Of a stretch of 63,726 nucleotides of DNA, positions 33,205 to 42,090 are shown piece after piece. Source of the DNA: an uncultured Prevotellaceae bacterium (GTDB taxonomy: Bacteria; Bacteroidota; Bacteroidia; Bacteroidales; Bacteroidaceae); contig CAMHNI010000014.1 in assembly GCA_946186505.1 (NCBI GenBank), positions 1-63,726 of the forward strand, given 5' to 3'. The notes beneath the pieces were generated by a model, which ran no database searches, was not told the DNA's origin, and was given only the letters and a program-made list of their open reading frames with translations. Position numbers and translations under genes: made by a program. The number at the start of each line of letters is the position of its first letter. Position 1 is the stretch's first letter.

Positions 33205-36200
33205 TTACTTCACCAGCACCTTGTGGGCCTTGCCATCGATGACTACGATGTTCAGGCCACGCTGCATGCGTCCGGTCTTCACACCACTGATGGTGTAGAT
33301 GCCGTCAGCCTGCTTCTGGCTGTTGCCAACGGTGACAATGCCGGCAGCTATCGGGCCATCCCAACCGGTGTTGTCGCCCTTGCTCATCTGGGTCAGCGTC
33401 CATCCGCCTACAGAGTACCAGTTGCCGCCGAACACCTTTTCGGTCTTCAGGGCCTCGCTGCCTGCTGCGGTACCGATGAGCAGCTGGTGGTCGGTCACCT
33501 GGATGCCGTTGATCTCCATGTGCTTCCAGCCGCGACCTATAGGCTCGCCCTCGACGAGGTTGGTGTTGTAGATGTTGTACTGCTCGTCAGTATAGGTGCC
33601 TGCCTCGTAGGCCTCCTTGGCTTCCTCCCAGATGGGACCGTGGCTGTCGGAAGCCACCACGGTGGTGTCCTCGCCGGCCTCTGTCAGCGTCTGGTAGTAG
33701 TGCAGGGGAATCTCGACGTAGGTCGTGTCGGCTGCCGGTGCATAGAGCACGTAGGCACCCTCGGCCGGTGTGCGGGCATAGACGCCCACGTTGTATGTGC
33801 CGTTGGGCAGTCCGGTGATGAGCTGTGTGGCGATAAATCCGCTCAGTCCGCTGCCGTTGTAGGTGTCGAAGTAGCGTGTGTTCGAACCGTCCAGCCACTG
33901 TCCGCTCTTCTCGCCGTTGCCGTCGCCGTTACCCATGACGAACGTCCAGCCGTCAACGGCCTCTGCGTTCGGGTTCTGGATGTAAGCGGTGTAGTCGGTA
34001 GCGTTGGGGTTGTCGTAGATGTCCTGCTTCTGGGCCAGGGCGACGATGGCGTTCAGGGCCTTGACAAACTCGTCAACGGTGGCCTTGTCCTTCATCTCGC
34101 TGGTGAGGGCAGTCTTCTGCTCGGCCATGAGTGCCTCGATGGCGGCCTTGGCCTTGTCGCTGGTCGTCAGTGCGGTCTCTGCGGCACTGTTATACACCGG
34201 TGTGTAGGTGTTCAGGTAGTTCTTCAGCAGGTCAACCTGTGCGTCGAAGTACTTATAGGAAGCGGTGTCGTTCTTCACCCAGTTCATCACGTAGTCGTAG
34301 GCGTACTCCACAATGGCCTCGGCAAAGCCGTAGCCCTCGCCGCCGTTCTTGCTCAGCGTGTACATGACGGTAGGCAGGGTCTTGCCTTCTATGGTGCCGT
34401 CCTCGGGCAAGTACTCCTCGTACTTGTCGATGCTCTTCTGGGCTTCGCTCATGGCAGCAGCCAGACCGGTCAGACCCTCGACGTAGTCGGTGTAGGCACC
34501 GTACTTGTCGATGGAGTCGTTCAGGGCTTTCTTGTCGCCTGCGAACTTGACGGCCTCGATCAGCTCGTTGGCGGCAGCCACCTTGGCGGCGAGAGCCTCC
34601 TTGGCAGCGTCGGCGGGAGCCTCGCCTAAGTAGTAGAGGTGGAAGTTGGTGGCCAGGAACCAGCCGGCTGATGCGTTGCCGTCACCTGTTCCCTGTGCGC
34701 CGATGGTGAGCTTGCCGTCAACGACGAGCACCTTCTCCTCGGCCGTCATGGCGACGGTCTCCCACTCGTTGTAGTCCCAGCCTTCAGCCTCGAGTGCCTT
34801 CTCCGAGACTTTCTTCTCGGCTACGCTCTGTGCAAAGACGCGCTGCGTGCCGTTGGTATAGCCGCTCTGGGTGATGAGGTCGGCCGAAACCGTGTAGTAG
34901 CCGTTGGGCAGACCCTCGATGTCCTGAGCCACGGCGATGGTGGTGGTGAAGTTCGAGTTCCAGGCGTTCCAGCAGCTGCGGTCGCACTGGAAGTTCAGGC
35001 GCTGGTCGCCGCCGCTGGCACCGGAAACGTACCATCCCGTGCTGTTGAGGTCAGGGCTATCCTTGCTGCCTAAGACGTAGCGGTCGCTACCGTCTTCCTC
35101 GTTATAGCGCAGCGGGAACTCCCAGATGCCGTCTTTCAGTTCCGGTTCAGCCTTGGGGTCGATGAACCAGGGGTGCTGGATGAAGAATGTGTAGTCGGCA
35201 GGGCTGTCCACGCTGGCCTTCTGGCTCAGATAGTAAGCCTTGATGGCGGCTTCACCCTCTTCGACGGCTCCTAAGATCTGTGCCACGATATCGACACCCT
35301 CTTCGGCACCGTTCTCCTTGTAGCCCAGAATTCGCTGATAGGCTGCCTCCAGCTCGGCCTTGCCGGCGTAGTCGGTTGTCTGCAGCAGCTTGTCCATCTT
35401 GGTCAGGATGGCGTTGATGTTGGCCATTTCGTCGATGGCCTGCTGGAACTGCTCCATACGGGCTTTCACCGTCTTGATGCCTTCCTCCATCTCCTCCTGG
35501 GTGGTGAGCATGGTCATGTCTTCAATCTCCCAGGTGTAGTCGCTGATAACATCAGCCAGGCCGTTGAACTTCTCGGAACTGGCCAGGCCCGACATCTCGC
35601 TGCACTGTGCATTGAAGTCCTGCAGGTCGCTCTTCAGCAGGGCAATGGGGTCGGCATCGCCGATGCGGTAGAGCTTGATGCCGTCGATGCAGAGGAACGG
35701 GTTGCTGCCCGAACCGCCTGACGACTCGAAGCCGAACTGCATGGTGAACTCCGACGTCGGGGTGAACTCGATGGTGTGCAGCGTCCATTCGGTGTCGCTG
35801 AATCCGGTCTCGTCCTCCCAGGTGTCCTTGCGGCAGACCACCTTCGTGAGGTTCTTGCCGTTCTTACCGTTGGGGTTGTTGTTGATGGCCCAGTACTCCA
35901 GTCTGTACTGTGCACAGGGCAGCTTCACCACCTGCTTATAGACGGCCTTGCCGCCCCATCCGGCACGCAGATAAACGAAACCAATGTTGTCATCACCATT
36001 ATCCGCATCGGGTTTTGATGGGGCAGTCAAGAAAGTATCGCCATTATCTGCAACAGGAATGGCTTGCGTGCCTATAGAGTAGGGAATAGAACCAAAGTAC
36101 ACCCATTCACATTTTGGGTATTCCTGATTAGTCTCTATTGTCCAACCGTTTATACGGCCAATAAAACCATTAACAGCCTTTTCCCAAAGACCATCTGCCC

Positions 36201-36441
36201 TTGGTTTTCCATCACAAGTTCCATCGGGATGAGCATAAAGAGTACTGTCTTCTGCTTCCCAAGCATAACTGCGTCCTATTTTAACTGAGTTTTTGACGAT
36301 GGGTTTCAACGCTCCGTCTGCCTGGAACGTCAGGTCCTCGTCGAATCCTGCATTCTGGATGTACTTCGTCACATCCTCTTCCTGAGCTAACGATGCCATT
36401 GACACCATTGCGCCCATTACAAATAGTAGTAATCTCTTCAT
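33205..36441 (-). CDS. Large secreted multidomain protein with three jelly-roll-like modules
   Basis: A 1078-residue exported protein: signal peptide (residues 1-19, ending SMASLAQ), then three beta-sandwich modules that each open with a similar phrase (DVTKYIQNAGFDED; ADYTFFIQHPWF; TDYTAYIQNPNAEAVDGW) and contain GLPNGxYxV and a GGW/AGW closing strand, like galactose-binding or CBM-type jelly rolls. Between them are helical spacers rich in Ala, Glu and Lys (residues about 270-400 and 640-830). The C-terminus, QADGIYTISGVKTGRMQRGLNIVVIDGKAHKVLVK, is a typical Prevotella sorting tail. The protein is probably surface-bound and binds glycan; no catalytic site is visible. The first ~150 codons, which use rarer A/T-rich codons (about 36000-36300), differ in base usage from the rest and may have been exchanged by recombination. 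Confidence 0.7.
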   Translation of the reverse strand: MKRLLLFVMGAMVSMASLAQEEDVTKYIQNAGFDEDLTFQADGALKPIVKNSVKIGRSYAWEAEDSTLYAHPDGTCDGKPRADGLWEKAVNGFIGRINGWTIETNQEYPKCEWVYFGSIPYSIGTQAIPVADNGDTFLTAPSKPDADNGDDNIGFVYLRAGWGGKAVYKQVVKLPCAQYRLEYWAINNNPNGKNGKNLTKVVCRKDTWEDETGFSDTEWTLHTIEFTPTSEFTMQFGFESSGGSGSNPFLCIDGIKLYRIGDADPIALLKSDLQDFNAQCSEMSGLASSEKFNGLADVISDYTWEIEDMTMLTTQEEMEEGIKTVKARMEQFQQAIDEMANINAILTKMDKLLQTTDYAGKAELEAAYQRILGYKENGAEEGVDIVAQILGAVEEGEAAIKAYYLSQKASVDSPADYTFFIQHPWFIDPKAEPELKDGIWEFPLRYNEEDGSDRYVLGSKDSPDLNSTGWYVSGASGGDQRLNFQCDRSCWNAWNSNFTTTIAVAQDIEGLPNGYYTVSADLITQSGYTNGTQRVFAQSVAEKKVSEKALEAEGWDYNEWETVAMTAEEKVLVVDGKLTIGAQGTGDGNASAGWFLATNFHLYYLGEAPADAAKEALAAKVAAANELIEAVKFAGDKKALNDSIDKYGAYTDYVEGLTGLAAAMSEAQKSIDKYEEYLPEDGTIEGKTLPTVMYTLSKNGGEGYGFAEAIVEYAYDYVMNWVKNDTASYKYFDAQVDLLKNYLNTYTPVYNSAAETALTTSDKAKAAIEALMAEQKTALTSEMKDKATVDEFVKALNAIVALAQKQDIYDNPNATDYTAYIQNPNAEAVDGWTFVMGNGDGNGEKSGQWLDGSNTRYFDTYNGSGLSGFIATQLITGLPNGTYNVGVYARTPAEGAYVLYAPAADTTYVEIPLHYYQTLTEAGEDTTVVASDSHGPIWEEAKEAYEAGTYTDEQYNIYNTNLVEGEPIGRGWKHMEINGIQVTDHQLLIGTAAGSEALKTEKVFGGNWYSVGGWTLTQMSKGDNTGWDGPIAAGIVTVGNSQKQADGIYTISGVKTGRMQRGLNIVVIDGKAHKVLVK

Positions 36442-36496
36442 ATAAAAAAATTAGTAAAGTTAGTAAATAATTGATTGTTGTCTTATGCTTTGGCTG

Positions 36497-36504
36497 CAAA
36501 GATA
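36497..36504 (-). promoter_or_regulatory. -7 box TATCTTTG, large secreted protein gene
   Basis: The minus strand reads TATCTTTG 55 bases before the ATG at 36441; the -33 region is degenerate. Confidence 0.5.
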
Positions 36505-36558
36505 GTGATTTTTCCCGTTCCTCACAAGTTTTTTACCCGCTTTTTTGCCATGCTCCCT

Positions 36559-36593
36559 AAAAAAAATGCCCCGACGCTGCCAGCGTCGGGGGC
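36559..36593 (-). terminator. Terminator after rhaD
   Basis: On the minus strand a 12-bp GC-rich stem (36593-36581 with 36579-36568, core CGACGCTG/CAGCGTCG) is followed by a run of T (36566-36559), about 50 bases past the RhaD stop. Confidence 0.85.
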
Positions 36594-36643
36594 TTGTCTG
36601 ATTTGTCAGTAGATATCAGTCTGTAGTGTAGCTAATGCGTCTC

Positions 36644-37453
36644 TTAGCGCGGCAGGTTGAATGCCACGGTCATCTCCTTCATCTGCTCGTCGCTCATGCC
36701 CTCAGGCTCAAAACCCATGCACTTGGCGTCGATGTAGATTTTGGCACTCTTCGACAAGACGTCTATCTGGTCGAAGGCGTCCATCACGTCCTTGCCCTTG
36801 GCGAAGACGCCGTGCTTCTCCCACATCACCACGTCGTACTCCTCCAGCTCGCGGAGCGTGGCGTCGGCCAGCTCGTTGCTTCCGGGCAGTGTGTAGGGCA
36901 CTATGCCCAGGCCTAACGGGCAGAAGGCTTTCGTTTCGGGTATCATCGACCAGAGGATGCGTGTCAGCACGTCCTTGCCCAGGAACTCGCGCTTGTGGCT
37001 CATGGCCACCAGTTCTATGGGGTGGGTGTGGACGGTGGCCTTGTAGCCGCTGCCGGTCTCTATCTGGCGGGCGTGGACGGTCAGGTGACTGGGCAGCTCG
37101 CTGGTGGGCATCACCGGCTCGTCGGCTATGATGACATACGAGGCGCAGTCGTCGAGTATGCGTATGACGCTGCCGTTCTGCATCGGCCACCGGGCCAGGT
37201 CGCGCATGCGCTTGCCTGTGCCTTTGCAATAGAAGTAGCAGCCTTTCAGGGCGGGCAGTGTTACGCCTATCTGTTTCACCTCGCTGATGGCTGGCAACTG
37301 GCGTATGTCGTCATCGACGTACTCCGTCACGTTCACCGTGATGTTGCCACCGTTACGCTCTGCCCATCCGTTCTGCCACAGATAGCCTGCGACCTCAGCC
37401 ACCTTTTCTATTTCCGCCTTCAGTGCCGGGCGGTCTTCCAATATACTTTTCAT
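36644..37453 (-). CDS. rhaD: L-rhamnulose-1-phosphate aldolase
   Basis: A 269-residue class II aldolase, the length of characterised RhaD. Zinc ligands are visible in KATVHTHPIELVAMSHKREF (HTH pair) and in VVMWEKHGVFAKG; the N-terminal block NGWAERNGGNITVNV matches the phosphate and substrate loop. It splits rhamnulose-1-phosphate into dihydroxyacetone phosphate and lactaldehyde, the last step of rhamnose use. A longer frame opens at 37549, but a -7 box at 37484-37491 lies in it, so the ATG at 37453 (MKSILEDRP) is the start. RhaA, RhaB and a rhamnose transporter are not in the window. Confidence 0.92.
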   Translation of the reverse strand: MKSILEDRPALKAEIEKVAEVAGYLWQNGWAERNGGNITVNVTEYVDDDIRQLPAISEVKQIGVTLPALKGCYFYCKGTGKRMRDLARWPMQNGSVIRILDDCASYVIIADEPVMPTSELPSHLTVHARQIETGSGYKATVHTHPIELVAMSHKREFLGKDVLTRILWSMIPETKAFCPLGLGIVPYTLPGSNELADATLRELEEYDVVMWEKHGVFAKGKDVMDAFDQIDVLSKSAKIYIDAKCMGFEPEGMSDEQMKEMTVAFNLPR

Positions 37454-37483
37454 GTCTTTCGTTTCTTGTTTTTTATTGCGCTG

Positions 37484-37491
37484 CAAAGATA
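37484..37491 (-). promoter_or_regulatory. -7 box TATCTTTG, rhaD
   Basis: The minus strand reads TATCTTTG 30 bases before the RhaD ATG, showing that rhaD can be expressed apart from the uxaA group upstream. Confidence 0.55.
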
Positions 37492-37562
37492 TCCCAATTT
37501 CTTGGTATTGGGGTGTGAAATATGATTTTTGCACTATAGATAATGACACATCCTCCTGTGCC

Positions 37563-38234
37563 TCACAGCGCTTTGGCTATTTGCTCTGCTATCTGCTGCA
37601 TGCCCTTGACAGAGGGGTGCCCGTTCATCTTGTCAATGGCGCTCAGTTCTATGCACCTGACGCCGTAGTGCTGGCAGATGGCTTTCACGCTCTCGTTGAT
37701 TTCGGCCCTCAGGCCGTCGTTCAGCAGGAAGTAAATCTCGGTGCCGATATAGCGTTTCGTCATCCATTCCAGCATGCGGGCCATGGCGGGACGGAACTCC
37801 CACAGGTTGGCCTTGGCCAGGTTCTCGTACTGGTATTCTCCTATCGGGGAGCCGGCCCAGCTGTCGTTGGTACCGCCGAAGATGAAGATGATGTCGGGAT
37901 TTCCCAGATTGTCCATGCGGGTGAGGAACGACCGCTTCGAGTAGTCGTTGCCGCTGTAGCCCGTGTAGCTGATGGTTGAGCCGCTGTAGGAGTTGTTGAT
38001 GCAGAACTTCCAGCCTTTCTTCACTATCAGCTGGTGCCACCAGGTCTGGGTGACGTCAGCCACGTCGGTACGTCCGCGTTCGCCTTGGGCGTAGTACCAC
38101 ATCTCGTTGGTCTCAGGGGTTACAAACCCTTCGAACGTGGAATAGGAGTCTCCGAGTATGGAGACCGACTTTCTCTGTGCGGTGGCTGTGGCACATACCA
38201 GGACGACAGCCAGCATGGTCAATACTTTTCTCAT
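37563..38234 (-). CDS. Exported SGNH/GDSL-type hydrolase
   Basis: A 223-residue protein with a signal peptide (residues 1-19, ending ATATAQ) and the SGNH blocks: SILGDSYSTFEG (block I, Ser nucleophile in GDS), NNSYSGSTIS (block II Gly/Asn region), FIFGGTNDSW (block III Asn) and GHPSVKGMQQIAEQI (block V, catalytic His). Such enzymes are esterases, often removing acetyl groups from plant polysaccharides. Position between uxaA (13-base gap) and rhaD suggests action on acetylated pectin or rhamnogalacturonan; this is inference from context. Confidence 0.85.
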   Translation of the reverse strand: MRKVLTMLAVVLVCATATAQRKSVSILGDSYSTFEGFVTPETNEMWYYAQGERGRTDVADVTQTWWHQLIVKKGWKFCINNSYSGSTISYTGYSGNDYSKRSFLTRMDNLGNPDIIFIFGGTNDSWAGSPIGEYQYENLAKANLWEFRPAMARMLEWMTKRYIGTEIYFLLNDGLRAEINESVKAICQHYGVRCIELSAIDKMNGHPSVKGMQQIAEQIAKAL

Positions 38235-38247
38235 GTCAGATTTCCTG

Positions 38248-39741
38248 TTAGAGCGTTACGCCGTTCTTGAAGATGGATATCTCGCGGTAGTCGTTCTCCT
38301 CGTTGCGGGCGGGTTGGCCGCTGGCCACGGCTATCACCTTGTCAATGAACTCTGGCACAAGTTCCTGCATGGTGCGTCCCTCGACGAGCTGTCCGGCAGA
38401 GAAGTCCACCCACATGGGCTTGTTCTTGGCCAGCGTGGGGTTGGTGGCTATCTTCATCGTGGGCACGAAGGTGCCGAAGGGTGTGCCGCGGCCTGTGGTG
38501 AACAGCACGATATGACAGCCGCACGAGGCCAGGGCCGTGGCTGCCACGAGGTCGTTGCCGGGGGCTGAGAGCAGGTTCAGGCCCTTGTTCTCAAGCCGGT
38601 CGCCGTACTCCATGACACCGCTCACAGGCGCCTTGCCGCACTTCTGGGTGCAGCCCAGGGCCTTGTCCTCGAGCGTTGAGATGCCGCCCGCCTTGTTGCC
38701 CGGCGAGGGGTTCTCGCCTACGGGCTCGCCGTGTGAGAGGAAGTAGTTCTTGAAGTTGTTGATCATCGAGACCGTCTGCTGGAACAGCTCCTCGGTGCGG
38801 CAGCGGTTCATCAGGATGGTCTCGGCACCGAACATCTCGGGCACTTCGGTCAGCACCGAGGTGCCGCCCTGTGCCACGAGCCAGTCGCTGAACTCGCCGA
38901 CGAGCGGGTTGGCGGTGATGCCGCTGAAACCGTCGCTGCCGCCACACTTCAGGCCTACGCGCAGTTCAGACACAGGCACCTCCACGCGCTGGTCCTGGCT
39001 GGCAGTGGCATACAGTTCACGCAGCAGCTTCATGCCGGCCTCCACCTCGTCGCCCTCTACGCGCTGGGTGACGAGCAGCTTGATGCGGTCCTGGTCATAG
39101 TCGCCGAGCATGGCCATGAAGTCCTCGGGCTGGTTGTTCTCGCAGCCCAGGCTCAGCACCAGCACGCCGCCGGCATTGGGGTGCAGGCAGATGTCGCGCA
39201 GCACCTTGCGCGTGTTCTCGTGGTCGTCAGAGAGCTGTGAGCAGCCGTAGTTGTGGTGCCAGGCGTAGATGCTGTCAACGCCCTCGCATCCCGTCTCCTT
39301 GCGGAGCTCCTTGGCCAGCCGTTCGGCAATGCCGTTGACGCAGCCTACGGTGGGCACAATCCATATCTCGTTGCGCACGCCCACGTCACCGTTCTTGCGG
39401 CGATAGCCCTTGAAGGTGCGGTTCTCCTTGGCTATGCTAAGCTCTTCGCTTACAGGCTGGTACGTGTATTCAAGCGTGCCGCTGAGGTTGGTCTTCAGGT
39501 TGTTCTCGTTAACCCACTCGCCTGCCTTCAGCGCCTGGCGGGCATGGCCTATGGGGTAGCCGTACTTGATGATGTCCTCGCCCTCGCTGACGTCCTTGAT
39601 GAGCACTTTGTGACCTGCAGGCGTGTCTTGGCAGAGGGTAATCCGGTTGCCGTCCACCTCAATGATTTCTCCTTTTTTCTTCTCTGTCAGGCAGACCACG
39701 ACGGAGTCTGCGGGATTGATTTTCAGAAATGTAGTTTGCAT
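38248..39741 (-). CDS. uxaA: Altronate dehydratase
   Basis: A 497-residue enzyme with the two-domain layout of UxaA: an N-terminal SAF-like domain (residues about 1-95, ITLCQDTPAGHKVLIKDVSEGEDIIKYGYPIGHA) and a long C-terminal dehydratase domain with the iron-site cysteine blocks (WIVPTVGCVNGIAERL, HHNYGCSQLSDDHENT, VLVLSLGCENNQPEDF, VGLKCGGSDGFSGITANP, ALGCTQKCGKAPVSG). It turns D-altronate into 2-keto-3-deoxygluconate. That product is the substrate of KdgK at 45344. The LacI-type regulator gene precedes it by 28 bases in the same direction. Confidence 0.93.
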   Translation of the reverse strand: MQTTFLKINPADSVVVCLTEKKKGEIIEVDGNRITLCQDTPAGHKVLIKDVSEGEDIIKYGYPIGHARQALKAGEWVNENNLKTNLSGTLEYTYQPVSEELSIAKENRTFKGYRRKNGDVGVRNEIWIVPTVGCVNGIAERLAKELRKETGCEGVDSIYAWHHNYGCSQLSDDHENTRKVLRDICLHPNAGGVLVLSLGCENNQPEDFMAMLGDYDQDRIKLLVTQRVEGDEVEAGMKLLRELYATASQDQRVEVPVSELRVGLKCGGSDGFSGITANPLVGEFSDWLVAQGGTSVLTEVPEMFGAETILMNRCRTEELFQQTVSMINNFKNYFLSHGEPVGENPSPGNKAGGISTLEDKALGCTQKCGKAPVSGVMEYGDRLENKGLNLLSAPGNDLVAATALASCGCHIVLFTTGRGTPFGTFVPTMKIATNPTLAKNKPMWVDFSAGQLVEGRTMQELVPEFIDKVIAVASGQPARNEENDYREISIFKNGVTL

Positions 39742-39769
39742 AGTTCTTTATTTGTTTTAGTTTGTAATA

Positions 39770-40840
39770 TTATCCTCTGTAAGTACGGCGGTAGAACTCC
39801 ACGTTCTCGCGTGTCAGCAGCTCGATGGGCATGTAGTTGACGGGGTTCACCTTCTTCTTGAGTACAATGGCCTCGAAGAGCGACTCAATGCAGGAGTAGC
39901 CCTGGCGGTAGGCGTGCTGGGCTATGAGGAACGAGATGCTGCCCTCGCGCACGCAAACCTCATTCTTAGGTACCATGTCGTAGCCCATGATCTGGATGTC
40001 GCGGCGGTTGGAGTGCAGCAGGAACTCACCTACGAGGTGGGCTTTGGAGTTGAACGTGATGCAGTGGTGTACCAGCGGGTGCTCCTTGAAGAACTGCTCC
40101 AGTATCTTGTCGTAGTTCTCGGGCTTCTCGTCCAGCGGCAGGTTCACCTCTATGATCTTGATGTCAGGGAAGTGGTCGCGCATGTAGTGGCGGAAACCCG
40201 TCTCGCGGTTCTCCTGCTGCTTGGAGGCGACGTTGCCGTCGCGCATCTGCTTCATCAGCATGATTTCCTTCTCCTTGCCGGCAATGAGCATCAGCATGCG
40301 GGCAGCGAAGTAGCCGCTCTGAAAAGAGTCCTGGCCGTAGAACGACAGCGGCCTGAGGTCGGGCATGTAGGAGTCGAGCAGGATGAACGGTATCTGCTGT
40401 TCGTGCAGCTGGTCGGTGAACTTGCGGGTCAGCTCCAGCGTGGCCGGTACGACGATGACGCCGTCAGGCTGCTGCTTCATGCAGTCGGCAGTGGCCTTCT
40501 CGAAAGTCTTCAGGTCGAAGCGGCGGTAGTAGATGAACTCCACCGAGATGCCGAAGTCGCGACGGTGTTCGCAGGCGGCCACGCATCCCTCCTCTATCTC
40601 CTCCCAATAGGCCTCCGACTCATGCTTGGGCAGCAGGCAGTAGAAGGTGTAGGTCTTGTTGTAGGCCAGTGCCGAGGCGTACATGTTGGGCTTGTAGTCC
40701 ATCTCGGCCAGTGCCTTGTTGACTTTCTCCAGTGCTTTCTTCGATACGTTTGGGCGGCTGTGCAGCACGCGGTCCACTGTTCCGACGCTGACCCCCGCCC
40801 GTTCCGCAATATCCTTGATCCTGATATTTTCTTTTGCCAT
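39770..40840 (-). CDS. LacI-family transcriptional regulator
   Basis: A 356-residue repressor-type protein. The LacI helix-turn-helix is at the N-terminus (IRIKDIAERAGVSVGTVDRVLHSRPNVSKKALEKVNKALAEMDYKPNMYA), followed by a periplasmic-binding-protein-like sugar domain (FYCLLPKHESEAYWEEIEEGCVAACEHRRDFGI, PDGVIVVPATLELTRKFTDQL, GYFAARMLMLIAGKEK). It probably senses a hexuronate-derived sugar and controls uxaA and nearby genes. The frame opens at 40870, but this codon lies within the -7 box at 40868-40875, so the ATG at 40840 (MAKENIRIKD) is the true start. Confidence 0.9.
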   Translation of the reverse strand: MAKENIRIKDIAERAGVSVGTVDRVLHSRPNVSKKALEKVNKALAEMDYKPNMYASALAYNKTYTFYCLLPKHESEAYWEEIEEGCVAACEHRRDFGISVEFIYYRRFDLKTFEKATADCMKQQPDGVIVVPATLELTRKFTDQLHEQQIPFILLDSYMPDLRPLSFYGQDSFQSGYFAARMLMLIAGKEKEIMLMKQMRDGNVASKQQENRETGFRHYMRDHFPDIKIIEVNLPLDEKPENYDKILEQFFKEHPLVHHCITFNSKAHLVGEFLLHSNRRDIQIMGYDMVPKNEVCVREGSISFLIAQHAYRQGYSCIESLFEAIVLKKKVNPVNYMPIELLTRENVEFYRRTYRG

Positions 40841-40867
40841 GACGTTTTCTTTTTCCTTTCGAGGTTG

Positions 40868-40875
40868 CAAAGATA
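40868..40875 (-). promoter_or_regulatory. -7 box TATCTTTG, LacI-uxaA operon
   Basis: The minus strand reads TATCTTTG 27 bases before the ATG at 40840; no TTTG at the -33 position, in keeping with a regulated promoter. Confidence 0.55.
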
Positions 40876-40958
40876 GACATTAATTCTGACATGCGCAAGC
40901 GAAAAGGGGAAAATGTACGGAAAAGGCTCTTCTACCCGACTGGTCGGGGGGTGGCAAC

Positions 40959-41063
40959 CCGCCGGGTAGAGCCCCTCAACCAGGCGGGTAGAGGGGGTTA
41001 ACCAGGCGGGTAGAGGGGCTCAACCCGGCGGGTAGAGGGGCTCAACCCGGCGGGTAGGTCAAG
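40959..41063. repeat. 22-bp GC-rich tandem array at the 3' end of the DUF6371 gene
   Basis: On the minus strand four 22-base units (TTGAGCCCCTCTACCCGCCGGG and variants) follow each other at 41046-41025, 41024-41003, 41002-40981 and 40980-40959, and a shortened fifth copy contains the stop codon (CTTGACCTACCCGCCGGG). Each unit holds TTGA or TTAA like the stop region. Units contain CCCGCCGGG palindromes and partly complementary segments, so the transcript can fold. The array lies between the primase-like gene and the LacI promoter. Confidence 0.85.
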
Positions 41064-41982
41064 GTGCGCTGAGCAACAGGTCGGCCAGGTCGGTGTTTGG
41101 TGGGTATTGCTCCAGCAGGTCGGTGACGGTGTAGCTGATGCCGTCGGTCTGCAGCATCGTGTCGCGCCACTTGCGGTAACAGCCGCTGTCGGGGAAGAGC
41201 GTGACGCGGCGGCCGCGCAGACAGCCAAGCTTCTCGACCGAGAGTCCGCCGCTGCCGCCAGTGGCCAGCCAGAGCTGGTCGGGATGGCGGGCGGCCATGA
41301 TGAGGGCGGTCTTCTCGCTCTCGACGATGCAGACGCGGGCCTGGCGGCGCAGCGGCAGCAGGTGCTGGCCGTAGAGACACTGGTAGAGCTGCCAGTCCAG
41401 GGGCAGCACTCCCTGACGGATGAGCGGCACGTGCGCCCACCCCTGATAGCCCAGTCGGTGGCCGTCGGGGCCGTACTGCATGATGTGGCCCGAGCGTACG
41501 CGGCCTTGCTCGTCAATCTGCCAGAAGATGACGTCGCTCTGGCGGGTGGCGCCGATGAGGTAGTTGTCATAGACGCGCTGCAGCACCTGCTGACTGAGGC
41601 CGAGGCGGCGGGCGCAGTCGGTGGTGATCCACTGCCAGAAGGTGCTTCGTGGCGAGTGGCTCCGCACCACCAGCTCCATGGCCAGCGGCTCAAGGGGGCG
41701 CGGCGGCGGTGGCGGCGGCAGCCGTTCCCCTCTTTTTGAGGGGAGGGGCAGGGGTTGGGTTTGATGGTCGCGGAAGTAGTCGTGCGGGGTGTAGTGGTAG
41801 CCGCAGGAGTGCTGGTGGTCGCACTTGCCCACCTCGTCCGACAGGTACTCAAAGTGGTTATGGGTGTCAACGTATCGCACGAAGCACTTCCTGTGGCCAC
41901 AGCTGGGGCAGGTGGTCTTCTGCACCCTCTTCTTCGTCAGTCGGCGGTTCTCCAACTGGTATCGGTAGTCTTTGTCGGTCAT
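41059..41982 (-). CDS. DUF6371-type primase/Toprim-like protein
   Basis: The 307-residue protein starts with a zinc-finger-like module (CPSCGHRKCFVRYVDTHNHFEYLSDEVGKCDHQHSCGYHY, residues about 24-64) as in primases, and its C-terminal half carries a Toprim-like core (VCIVESEKTALIMAARHPDQLWLATGGSGGLS, then RVTLFPDSGCYRKWRDTM), with ESEKTA as the probable Glu motif and PDSG in place of the DxD. Proteins of this type accompany mobile or plasmid-like replication genes in Bacteroidota. It follows the RepA-like ATPase gene by 108 bases. A low-complexity stretch, PLPLPSKRGERLPPPPPPRPLEPL, lies between the modules and is encoded by a repeat with its own hairpin (CCCCTC...GAGGGG). Confidence 0.65.
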   Translation of the reverse strand: MTDKDYRYQLENRRLTKKRVQKTTCPSCGHRKCFVRYVDTHNHFEYLSDEVGKCDHQHSCGYHYTPHDYFRDHQTQPLPLPSKRGERLPPPPPPRPLEPLAMELVVRSHSPRSTFWQWITTDCARRLGLSQQVLQRVYDNYLIGATRQSDVIFWQIDEQGRVRSGHIMQYGPDGHRLGYQGWAHVPLIRQGVLPLDWQLYQCLYGQHLLPLRRQARVCIVESEKTALIMAARHPDQLWLATGGSGGLSVEKLGCLRGRRVTLFPDSGCYRKWRDTMLQTDGISYTVTDLLEQYPPNTDLADLLLSAP

Positions 41983-42033
41983 TGTCGTTGTGGATGTTTT
42001 TTTTGTCGATTCTGTAAGCGGATTTCAGTGATT

Positions 42034-42066
42034 AGGGATTGCACTCTATATATAGGTGCAATCCCT
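42034..42066. other. 11-bp inverted repeat between the ATPase and primase-like genes
   Basis: AGGGATTGCAC (42034-42044) pairs with GTGCAATCCCT (42056-42066) around the loop TCTATATATAG; imperfect pairing extends outwards. No T-run follows on the minus strand, so it may be an operator or a processing hairpin rather than a terminator. Confidence 0.6.
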
Positions 42067-42090
42067 GAATCCCTCAAATCCATACGCATT

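Noticed and set aside
33223..34629. 468-codon plus-strand frame opposite the large secreted protein
   Set aside because: It is low-complexity Val/Leu/Gly text without signal, motif or promoter; the minus strand has a signal peptide and sorting tail.
40959..41063. CRISPR-like array
   Set aside because: Units of 22 bases follow each other without spacers and no cas gene is near.
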